Assembly (NCBI RefSeq): GCF_963678635.1
Contig: NC_087070.1
Coordinates: 31,473,704-31,537,703 of the forward strand
DNA from: Symsagittifera roscoffensis
Taxonomy: Eukaryota; Xenacoelomorpha; Acoela; Convolutidae
Length of the DNA stretch: 64,000 nucleotides
Reading direction: 5' to 3'
In this document: positions 55,221-64,000 of the stretch, piece after piece
Layout: every line of letters begins with the position of its first letter
Numbering within the stretch: position 1 is the first letter of the stretch
The notes under the pieces: generated by a model
What the model saw: only the letters and a program-made list of their open reading frames with translations
Told to the model about the DNA's origin: nothing
Databases searched by the model: none
Program-made: the position numbers and the translations under genes

Positions 55221-56668
55221 TGTAGATTTCAGGGATTGCTTCTCTAGGTCCGTTCTCACTATCTAACGTAACGGCACAGCAAAGTGGTCCCTTTGGTAGT
55301 AAATCCAGCGGGGCGAGCGAGATCCACTACTATCCACAATCCCGAAAGGGTTAAGTTGGTGGCAACTACTCTGTACTGTATTCTGTTACTTGCCCCTTTC
55401 TATGCTGCTCTTGCGGCTGCCTCGCTCACTCTCGCCAATCACAAGAATTTCCAGTACTAATTAAATTCAGATAAATATTGGTCCGAATACAGAAGGCTCT
55501 AGGCGGTCCGAATATAATCAAGAAGTTTAATCAAAAGGAACGGTCCGCGATCAATCAACAGAATTGCCCAATTGCGATTTGAGTTCCAAATAACTTAGCC
55601 AGCTATTCTCTCTTTTCTAGAGAATCCTAATTTTTGAAATACCCACAATAAATTTGCACAATCCCTCAGTCCGTTCTGCTAAATTTTATAGTGCTGCTAA
55701 GGATCACTATTCCTTTGAGGTACTTTGACTGATCTCTTTACCTCGCAATTCCCTAATTCTCTAACTATTAAGAACCCAAATAATCTCACTACTAGTTATC
55801 ACTCTCTAACTAACTGAGAACCAACCGTTTGTTCTCACAGCACAATTGTTCTGCCTAAGGGTAGGCTACTTGCTATTCTCTATAACATTTGTCTGTTTGA
55901 GTTTTAATTATAGTTAGAGTTATGTCGTCCCTACAAGTCCTGACATTTACTTTGGTACCCATTTGGCAAGTTCTTAACTGAATCCTTCCCCTGAGGACAC
56001 TAGTCTTAAATTCCAAGTTCAATATAAGCATCTCTAACAAAATTGTGCAAATATCAAGTCACCTACAAACCGAGTTATGTTTAATTAACCAATTGCTTAC
56101 TCTGCTACTTAGTTTAATGACAAATCAATCTTACGCTCAGGTTGCTTTAGCGTGTAATACAATAGAGTCACCAGTTTTACAGTCTTCCCTTCTAGCTTAT
56201 TATTGTCCCCAATAATGCTAATGACAAAATTCGAGTGTTTGCCTTTCTTTTAGCTGAGTTTACCCTATCCAACACTTAACCCCGAAATAGACTAAACTTT
56301 TTAATTGGTATCTAGTCTATGAGATCGAATAAATTTTACTGCTAAGCTTTTTTTACAGCCAATTCCCCCAAGACTAAAAAAAATTCAATTACTAAGCACC
56401 ATTTGTTAAAAGAATCCTAATCAGGAGATTTTATTTTTAATAACCTTACTCATCATAGTGCGACCCAACCTCTCTTTTACTCACCAGAGTTAATGCTCAA
56501 CAGTTACACAACAAAACATTCAGGTGGAGTCGCACTTAGATACAAAACAAGAACCGACCAGTTAAATGACAAAGTTTTCAGAAAGTTAGTTTTACCTAAC
56601 ATACTCGTCGATACCAAACCAAACTGATGGCCTTCTCATTCAAACTGGTCTACCTACATCTGTAGTCT
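55221..56668 (-). repeat. 3' LTR of the minus-strand gypsy element (left)
   Basis: It starts TGTAGATTTC and probably ends CTACATCTGTAGTCTCA at about 56668, next to the polypurine-like tract (CTTTCCATC on the plus strand). About 1.45 kb. The first 980 bp match the right LTR closely. Confidence 0.8.
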
Positions 56669-56677
56669 CACTTTCCA

Positions 56678-58140
56678 TCACAGGTTCAGCCAATCCATCA
56701 CAGGTTCGCCCGGATGTCTACCCTCAGCTTCGCTTGGCAGATTCGCGGCCTCTTTTTCCCTTCTGGCTTCCATCTCCCTTCCCTCATAGGTCTCCACTGC
56801 GTCGCTTTGCCGTCGCAAGACTCCACTTAGCCCGGGAGAATTACCTAGTGACTCCAACGCTTCTCGATTTCTTTGCGACAAGATTCCCATGGGTTCTTGC
56901 CATGGGCCTGGATCATGATTGAATCTCTCGCGATTGTTTGCCCAAATTGCCTCGATTTCGATGTGCATTTCCGTATCCTCGAAGAAGTTCGCCGACCGAT
57001 ATGGTGAAGGTCGCTCCCTTGCAGCAGCTTCTTCTTGTTGCCGCGTGTCCTCCACTCTTCGCTTCAGCATGTTGAAGTGCAGGAACTTCACTTTACTGAG
57101 AGTCGATTGCTTTGCCACCTTATAGGTCATTTCGGAAACCCTGGCCATTACAATGTATGGTCCTTCCCATGGATCGAAAGCCTTCTTTGACTTAAGTTTT
57201 TCTTTAGACCACACCCAGACTTTGTCACCAGCTGCATAGGGATCACCGTGAATTTTATTCCAGTACTGATCCTTTCGTCGACGTTGAACCATCCCTAGGA
57301 CTTCTCTCACACTGCCATGTGCATCTCGGAACTGCTCGTCTAGCCATTCCGCAAAACCATCTTCTGTCAACGGTTCATCGGAGTTATGCGTAGAAGAGGT
57401 CAACTGGAAACTGGCACTCCTGTCCATGCACCATACTAAACGGCGTAGCCCCCGTTCTCCGATTGATTGTCCTATTGTACACAAAGTTCAAGTACGGCAA
57501 ATTCATGTCCCACGTCCTTGGGTTCTCCACACATTACTTCAAAACCACTTCAGCCATCTTCGCATTGTGCCTCCCCGTACGCTCATTTGTTCGCGGTTTG
57601 TATGGGGAAGTCTGAATTTTGTCAATACCCATAAGTCGGCACATCTCCTGGATCAGATTGCCTCCAAAACTCTTCCCTTGATCCGTTCGCAAAACGTTGG
57701 GAACTCCAAATGTCAGTACCCAATTCTCCACTATCTCTCGAGCCACGTCAACTGAATCCCTTGTCACCAGAAGAACTGCAATCGCATACATCGTGAATAG
57801 ATCCGTCATTACCAGCACATGCTTCGCTCCGGTGCTCGTCGCCATTGTCACTGGTCCCAAGATATCCACTCCCACTGTAGTGAATCTGATTCTCGGATCA
57901 AATGGGGCCTGACCCACCGCTCGCTTCTGCTTTTTTTCTGTACTCTGTTCGCACGGCTTAGGCACCAATTTGCCTTTCTCTCAACGTCAGTCCTCATCGT
58001 AGGCCACCAAAATCTCTTCCGTATTCGAGCCAGAGTCTTCTCAGCCGCAAGATGTCCTCCGCCAGTCTCCATCAAATCAAACTGGCTAAGTATATCCTTG
58101 CGTCCAACCACTGGAACTATCGTCAGAAGGTTTGGCATCG
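56678..58140 (-). pseudogene. Integrase of the minus-strand gypsy element
   Basis: In order: H2C2-type text GGHLAAEKTLARIRKRFWWP (about 58010-58075), the core frame 57534-57968 with TTVGVDILGPV (first Asp) and VLRTDQGKSFGG (second Asp), then SPYKPRTNERTGRHN. In the last motif the residue aligned with the catalytic Glu is Gly (GGG codon, 57573-57575). The frame 56678-57484 supplies a GPY/F-type module (FDPWEGPYIVMARV) and a long acidic C-terminal tail. A frameshift near 57484-57534 separates core and tail. Codon use is clearly more GC-rich than the host. Confidence 0.85.
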
Positions 58141-58639
58141 AGCCATCTCGCTGAAACCATTTTTGCTGTAGTGCATTTCATCTTTAAAACTCAACCCATC
58201 CAATCTTGACCAGTAGGCCAGTACTTCGGGTCCGCACTGAATTGCCTCATCCTTTGGGATGAGGTTCGTCCCAAACGACGGCTTGTCAATCGTCTCGTCG
58301 CTTGTTCCTGCCCATTAGAATACTTGGCCGATCGCTTCGTCTTCTTTCTGCATCTTCGCAATTTCAGCGGGTGTTTGATTCCATCGAATCGTTTCGCTAT
58401 CTTTGTCCGTGTTCGTCGATGTCTCGTTAACCCTCGCAACCGTTTCCGTTTTTTCCGTGGGTGTGCACCTTCGCAGTGTCTCCTCTATTGAGACTACTTC
58501 GGGGCAAACTTCACTGGTGTCGTCTTCGTCGTCCCCGTTGCCCAGTCAGCTTGTACCTTCTCGTTTTCCTCTTGAACCACACTAACACATTTGTTTTCGT
58601 AAATACCCGGCAAACTTTCGGGTACCTCGTCAGACGAGC

Positions 58640-59043
58640 CGCAACTCTCAAGCTCTCCTGAACTGCCTCTCACACATCTGTGAACCCGCGATACTGTTCG
58701 GCTCTGTGTGCCCATCTGGAGCTGGCGGCACCGTGGGCAGTTTTCTCGGAACCAGTTTGGGAATCGCATAACGCACCGAAACCTCAGGCGCTTCCGTTGA
58801 TCCGGTCCACAGTTTGTCGCAACCAAAATTCAAATAATTTTTGTATTCTTTCATTGATCGTAGTCCTAGGACTATCTGGTTCTTTAGCTCGAGAACCACT
58901 AGTGCTTCAATGTCATCGTCAATTTCTCCTATTTTCCGATTTGTTGTGATGCATCCCTCGACATTCATTCCTCGACCGTCTGCCGTCTGCCACAAGACCG
59001 ATACCGGCACACTCATTCTGTGTCTTCGTCTCCAGCTGCACAT
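58640..59043 (-). pseudogene. Protease remnant of the minus-strand gypsy element
   Basis: The frame contains ADGRGMNVEGCITTNRKIGE and EALVVLELKNQIVLGLRSMK, the flap-to-C-terminal part of a retropepsin with its final I-L-G-x-x box. The catalytic D-T/S-G upstream is not visible, because the text before it runs into a Lys/Ser/Thr-rich part. The 3' portion is linker text (VPESLPGIYENKC) that would normally lead to the reverse transcriptase. Confidence 0.62.
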
Positions 59044-59289
59044 TCGTCGTCGACTTGCACTTTTCTACTGAGGCTGGGGGTAGGAGATGAAAAAGTGACA
59101 TCACCTGCTCGTGTCCAATTATCGTCTCACTCTGTGTCTCCTCCTCTGGGAGATGGCGCGGGCTGCTCCCCTGCGTAGGGCGATGAGCTGCTGTGGCATC
59201 TCCTCTGGCTTTGTGTTGTCTTTTGGAAATGGCCGTGACAAATCCTCTTTCAAATTTTTCTACTTTCCCGGCCCTCGGTAGTTTAAATG

Positions 59290-60416
59290 ATTCGACGTGT
59301 TTCGGGGGCACTCTTTCGCAAAATGACCTGTCTGACAGCACTCGAAACAACTTGCCCGTGTCCCAATTGTCTTTGCGCCATAACGAGCGCTCTCTTAAGA
59401 CTGCCAGTTTCCATCATTTCCAACCTGATTTTGGTCGAATAACTACCCGGGTTGCTGGGCTGTTTCTTGTGGGTGGGGGCGGGGATAACAGACTTAACAA
59501 ACCTACCTATCATGGCCGTCATACATTGCATCTGTGTCACTAGGTCATTGTGCCGCGAGGTCTGCCACTGCATCTGAGTCGCCAGTTCGTCGTGCCGAAA
59601 ATTTTGCCCCTCAATTTGCGACGCCAGTTCTTCCAGTCTCTGATCAGTACTCGTCTGTGTTCTTCTAAGCTCTGCTCCAGGTCGTCTAGCGTCCCCCGTT
59701 TCTTGATCATCGCTGGTTGATCCAGAGAGGAACTCAGATGCGCCCTGAAGCTCTCGAATATAATTTGACCGGCTCCCGCTTCTCGCTCTGGCGGTCTTTT
59801 TTGCCAGTTCAAGGGACTGGGCTCGTGTTACCGCCTGACTGAAACTTTGAAACTCCTCTCGTGTAAGTAACTCCTGCAGTTCTTCATCGTAGATGCCGTC
59901 TATGAACTGCTCACAGTTAATGTCGTCTCTCGCTTGCTCATTCATGTTTCTGTTTGCCACGTCACCTAGCGACCTGACTCGCCTCGGGAACTCTCGCAAG
60001 CCTTCCTTCTCTCCTTGCATCAGGCTCTTGAACTCAGCTCTGGCTGCCGTCCGACTCTGGATGGGCATCAGCCGTCGATCCAGTTCGTCAAGCATGCTCC
60101 CTAGTGTAGGCTCCGGGTAGCCATCGACTTCCTATCTGAAATGTTCCGGCATACTGGTGAACTCGTCAAGTGCCCAGCCTGTTAAGCTGGTTGGCAGCAC
60201 CATAATGGCCTGCTCATCTTCCCATCGGTTGGCATCTACAACCCAAGCGAAGTGTTTCCTCGAGTCCGCCCAATTCGGATAGTTGAATGAGCGGAACCGA
60301 TCTGGCCAAATAGTTCCAAATCCAAAAATTCCCTGCTGCCTGTCAAGAGCGTTTGTCGCTGCCACCGCAGCCTCAGCTATCAACGCACGCTCTTCGTTAT
60401 TCATCTTCTGTTCCAA
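59290..60416 (-). pseudogene. gag of the minus-strand gypsy element
   Basis: Two frames in series: 60132-60416 (94 codons, start MEQKMNNEERALIAEAAVAA; contains FRSFNYPNWADSRKHFAWVV) and 59283-60095 (270 codons). A stop after SMPEHFR separates them. The second has a capsid-type helical body (AEFKSLMQGEKEGLREFPRR) and a Gln/His-rich coiled-coil part with repeats of the type RHDELATQMQWQTS. In a shifted frame at about 59300-59345 lies an intact CCHC knuckle (CFECCQTGHFAKEC). Gag would form the particle shell and bind RNA. Confidence 0.82.
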
Positions 60417-60483
60417 ATGTCTCGTTCAGCACAGTACGTTTTCGTAACTACGATCCAGATTATGGCCCACCCAGGAGCGCCAA

Positions 60484-61467
60484 TGTAGATTTCAGGGATT
60501 CTAGGTCCGTTCTCACTATCTAACTTAACGGCACCGCAAAGTGGTCCCTTTGGTAGTGAATTCAGCGGGGCGACCGAGATCCACTACTATCCACAATCCC
60601 GAAAGGGTTAAGTTGGTGGCAACTAGTCTGCACGGTATTCTGTTACTTGCCCCTTTCTATGCTGCTCTTGCGGCTGCCTCGCTCACTCTCGCCGATCACA
60701 AAAATTTCCAGTACTATTTAAATTCAGATAAATATTGGTCCGAATACAGAAGTCTTTAGGCAACCCGAATATAATCAAGTAATTTAATCAAAAGGAAAGG
60801 GTCCGCGATCAATCAACACAATTGCCCAATTGCAATTTGAGTTCCAAATAACTTAGCCAACTATTCTCTCTTTTCTAGAGAATCCTAATTATTGAAATAC
60901 CCACAGTAATTCCGCACAATCCCTCAGTCAGTTCTGCTAAAATTAATAGTGCCGCTAAGGATCACTATTCCTTTGAGGTACTTTGACTGATCTCTTTACC
61001 TTGCAATTCCCTGATTCTCTAACTATCAAGAATATAATTAATCTCACTACTAGTTATCACTCTCTTTAGCAATTAATGTTCTCTAACTAACTGAGAACCA
61101 ACCGTTCGTTCTCACAACACAGTTGTTCTGCCTGAGGGTAGGCTACTTGCTAATCTCTATAATATTTGTCTATTTGAGTTTTAATTATAGTTAGAGTTAT
61201 GTCGTCCCTACAAATCCCGACATTTACTTTGGTACCCATTTCGCAAGGTCTTAACTGATTCCTTCCCCTGACGACACTAGTCTTAAGTTGCAAGTTCATT
61301 ATAGGCATCTCTAACAAATTTGTGCAAACATCAAGTCCAATTTCACCTCCAAACCGAGTTATGTTTAATTAACAAATTGTTTACTCTGCTACTTAGCTTA
61401 ATGACGAGTCATTCTTACGCTCAGGGTGCTATAGCTTGTAATGCAGTAGAATCACCAATTCTATATT
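60484..61467 (-). repeat. 5' LTR of the minus-strand gypsy element (right), truncated
   Basis: It matches 55221 to about 56203 and then stops at AGAATCACCAATTCTA. The outer 465 bp or so, corresponding to the start of U3 in the coding direction, are missing. The promoter part may therefore be lost. Confidence 0.82.
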
Positions 61468-61524
61468 GATAATGAATGAAAATAATTTTGCAAAAAAAAC
61501 CGAACTTAATTCTGAATATGTCCT

Positions 61525-61770
61525 TGAATATGTAATTATTAATTTGAGAAAATAAGGCCAAGTATTGGTGACACTAGATTTTTTTTCTATGCAATACCCA
61601 TTGGTCCAAATAAACAATTTTAAAGGGGTCATTTAATTTTACAAAATATATTATATAATAAATATAATAAAGTCAACATTAAAATATTAAAAAGAAATCA
61701 TAAAAACGAGATATGTTGCATTTAAGCACTGATGATATGTTAGTGTCGAAAAGTTTAAGGTTAAACGCTT
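61525..61770 (+). repeat. Dispersed repeat R2, copy 2
   Basis: Partner of 54890-55130 in the same orientation. It begins about 55 bp beyond the truncated end of the right LTR. Confidence 0.72.
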
Positions 61771-62894
61771 TTTGTGTGGATGCATTGTTACAATTATCAA
61801 TAAGCTAAAACGTTGAACGTCATGAAATGATGTTTTTTGACATTCTTTTTTATGTAACTCCTTAGTCTAATGCTGATCCTAATCCTACTCTCAAAAAATG
61901 CATACAAATAGGTAAAAAGCCAGGTTATTTTGAAATCAATTGAATTCTTTTAATTCAACATTGGTCTGACCAGTGAAATTAGTCAAATCTCACAATGAAA
62001 ATTTATAGAGGTTAGTTGTAAAATCTTTTTAGCTAGTGATAAAAGCTTTACAATCAGACACAAAAGAATAAGCTCTAAAAAAAGAAAGTGCAAAGAGGCT
62101 GCAATTGAGGCTAAAATCACCAAAAAAAACTGACTTTCTAAAAAGTAAATGCGTCAAAAAATATATAGACCGAGTATCGATCTTCCTAGTGTAAACTTGA
62201 TCAAAGTGCTTTTTATTGAATTTTTTTATTGAAAGTGCTCATAACAGTTCTCCCAAAACTGGTTGGTAGAAGGTGAGAGGAGTGATTTTAACTTAATTCC
62301 TTTCGTTTTAGCTGGAAGCAACCAGCGATGTGTTGTTATTGAGAATAAAGTTCGAGCGCCAGAGGCAGGGAACAGCAGCACAGGACCAGGGATCAACAGA
62401 GGTCAACAAAGTCAAGGTCGTGCGACCTCAGGGTCCATTAAAGATATTTCGAGCCAACTGAACAATAGCACCACTGCAACAACTGCACAGAGAGGCAAGA
62501 GATCAAGTTCACTCTTAAGTTAATCGTTTCAACAAAACTATTGTTTTAACCCCTGCCAACTCCTACATTTGTTCAAATTTTTGTTAAAACACTTTATTTC
62601 AAATTCAGTAAGTACACTTCCAAAACTATGAAATAGGTAGAAATTGGAAAAAAGAGAGGAGCCAAATTTGCCATTTTCAGACCTCATAGCCTTAAAAAAA
62701 CTATCTACAAGATCGAAGGCAAAATATCAGGGAGCCAATATCTTCGTTGGGAACATTTTTTATGAAACTTTTTATTTCGATTGGCGAATAAAAAACCACC
62801 CCAAGCACAAAAAATCCGCATGCTTCGATAGTTGGAACAAAAAAGTTTTTTTGTTATTTGTGATGTAATTGTTTCAATCACAACATAATTATTG
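61771..62894. other. Stretch without a recognised gene
   Basis: The plus-strand open stretch 62263-62523 (86 codons, polar, Ser/Thr/Gln-rich end) has no recognisable domain. The phrase CTTAGTCTAATGCTGATCCTAATCC at about 61862 is related to the 106-bp tandem unit at 42096. Confidence 0.4.
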
Positions 62895-63470
62895 TTCCGA
62901 TCATTGAAAATGGGGAGGAACATTGTATTCGAGTGTGTTTTAGTTTTTTCTTTATGTTTTCCACGCGAAATCAAGTATCACAAAAAATAATCGGACTGGG
63001 GTGAGTAACATATCATATTAAAGCTCTTATAGCCGTGATTAGAAGGACATTGAAAGTTCCAAGCATTTTTCGCTAGTTAAGAAAATCGGTTTGAACTTTC
63101 TGATTTTTTGTCTTATTTCGAGCGAATAACGCAAGCTAGCAGTCTTATTTTATCTGCTTAAAAGCTTACAATAACCTATATTAAAAGGCAAAATCTTAGT
63201 TTTACTTGAGTAAAATTAATTCAATTTGAGTATTTTAGCGCCTTTTGTGAATCAAAGTTTTCAAAAATTCAAAAAACTGCAAAAACAAAAATAAATTTTT
63301 TTGATTTTTTCTTTCAATTTTCAGGTAACGTTTCTGAGAAAGTTGTTTTTCAATCTGCTTTTTTACTATGACTGTCGAATGTACTTAATCTCCGATTGTT
63401 TTGTTGAGCACCATGCAGAAAAAAACGACAGTAATTTGAAAAAAACTTTGTATTACGAGGCCAAACTGTG
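62895..63470 (-). repeat. Dispersed repeat R1, third copy, inverted
   Basis: Read on the plus strand it starts GTTCCGATCATTGAAAATGG and continues with TGTGTTTTAGTTTTTTC, TTATTTCGAGCGAATAACG, GCTTACAATAACCTA and CATGCAGAAAAAAACGACAG, the reverse order of 44357-44940. The end has TTACGAGGCCAAACTGTGCA, which also occurs in related form at about 47390 and 55120. Confidence 0.75.
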
Positions 63471-63479
63471 CATTCTGTG

Positions 63480-63840
63480 CATTGTAAGCGGATTCCGCAA
63501 TAAGCCCAAATCAGATTTGTTGCGGAATCCACAACACTGGCAAATTCCTTTGATCTTCTTTGCTGTTCTGGAATCCATAAACAAATAACTAAAACACTGT
63601 ACCGTTCAAAAATGCTCCAAAAACAGGAGAATTTGCGGAATCCGCAACCGTATCTGCGGAATCCAGAATACTTTGTGGAATCCACAATCAAATACTGAGA
63701 AATGTGTATAGTTGAGTTGAGCTGTTGCGGAATCCGCAACTGTAAGCTAAATCAGCAAACTGTAAGTGGATTCCGCAAACTGTAAGTGGAATCCGCAAAC
63801 TATAAGTGGAATCCGCATTTTGTTTGCGGATTCTGTTAAC
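63480..63840. repeat. Cluster of palindromic GCGGAATCCGC motifs
   Basis: At least ten words of the types TTGCGGAATCCGCAA, AGTGGAATCCGCAAACT or GCGGATTCCGCAA occur, several in short tandem near 63760-63820 (ACTGTAAGTGGAATCCGCAA). The core GCGGA.TCCGC is its own mirror. Spacing is irregular in the first half. Confidence 0.9.
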
Positions 63841-63904
63841 ATATATATGTGTGTAGTAGCGTTTAACACTATAACTTTTAATTAATACGTTGATCAGCTA
63901 CCAG

Positions 63905-64000
63905 TTGGAACACCAAAATTTCGATCTCAATTCCTGTCAAACACCCAACTTCGATCTCAAATTCTGTCGGACATACCGAATTTCGATCTCAATTCCTGAC
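63905..64000 (+). repeat. Tandem repeat of about 32 bp, running past the window
   Basis: Three units of the type ACCAAAATTTCGATCTCAAT followed by TCCTGTCAAAC are visible at 63911, 63942 and 63973. The last is cut by the window end. Confidence 0.88.

Larger units (their letters stand above)
55221..61467 (-). mobile_element. Ty3/gypsy-type LTR retrotransposon, minus strand, internally deleted
   Basis: It is framed by LTRs at 55221-56668 and 60484-61467, both starting TGTAGATTTCAGGGATT on the plus strand. In the minus direction the order is right LTR, primer-site-like TTGGCGCTCC (about 60474-60484), gag, CCHC knuckle, protease remnant, H2C2 and integrase with a GPY/F-type end, a purine-rich GATGGAAAG, then the left LTR. 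Only about 0.5 kb separates the protease remnant (58640) from pre-integrase text (about 58440-58190), and no reverse transcriptase or RNase H motif is readable. The copy is therefore non-autonomous. Confidence 0.88.

Noticed and set aside
56734..60120. Several plus-strand frames of 60-116 codons
   Set aside because: They are antisense shadows of the GC-rich gag-pol text of the minus-strand gypsy element.
63480..63840. CRISPR-like array
   Set aside because: The spacing is irregular, the repeats are palindromic and very short, and the context is an animal genome without cas genes.

Overview
The window reads as nuclear DNA of an AT-rich invertebrate animal. The evidence is the mix of eukaryotic mobile elements, interrupted exons with GT..AG borders, a fibrinogen-domain gene typical of animals, and one nuclear-type tRNA gene. 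I cannot name the species. Almost everything recognisable is mobile or decayed. Few open frames exceed 130 codons, and most recognised proteins are spread over several frames with stops. Two runs of exactly 200 N (21740-21939, 49914-50113) are assembly gaps.

Layout. (1) 923-18592 is a complete but decayed Polinton/Maverick, a virus-like DNA transposon. It has about 430-455 bp terminal inverted repeats, a minus-strand morphogenesis block (protease, major capsid, minor capsid protein, penton, integrase, packaging ATPase, several unknown genes) and a plus-strand protein-primed type B DNA polymerase. (2) 19423-20270 carries two exons of a fibrinogen-related domain gene on the minus strand. A further minus-strand exon at 34045-34197 (membrane segment plus coiled coil) could belong to the same or a similar gene. 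(3) 22330-24160 is a dead LINE reverse transcriptase with a 0.48 kb tandem duplication. (4) 24430-26740 holds foldback and MITE-like repeats. (5) 27025-33778 is a structurally complete Ty3/gypsy-type LTR retrotransposon with a perfect 5-bp target duplication. It sits inside a dispersed repeat whose uninterrupted relative lies at 44357-44940. (6) 34555-41667 is a large inverted arrangement of two convergent, 3'-truncated copies of another LTR-type retroelement. (7) 43340-44232 has a tRNA-Arg(TCG) gene between clusters of GAGCGGTTT hairpin repeats and a TCGCG-rich block. (8) 47868-51347 holds non-autonomous repeat families. (9) 52075-61770 holds a second gypsy-type element on the minus strand, apparently without its reverse transcriptase, plus diverged LTR fragments. 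(10) 62895-64000 has a third copy of the dispersed repeat, a cluster of palindromic GCGGAATCCGC motifs and a tandem repeat running off the window.

The Polinton genes together make up the known self-synthesising, virus-like gene set: polymerase and integrase for replication and insertion, and capsid proteins, protease and ATPase for particle formation. Frameshifts and stops in nearly all of them show that this copy is inactive as assembled. The retroelements are independent insertions into the same repeat-rich stretch.
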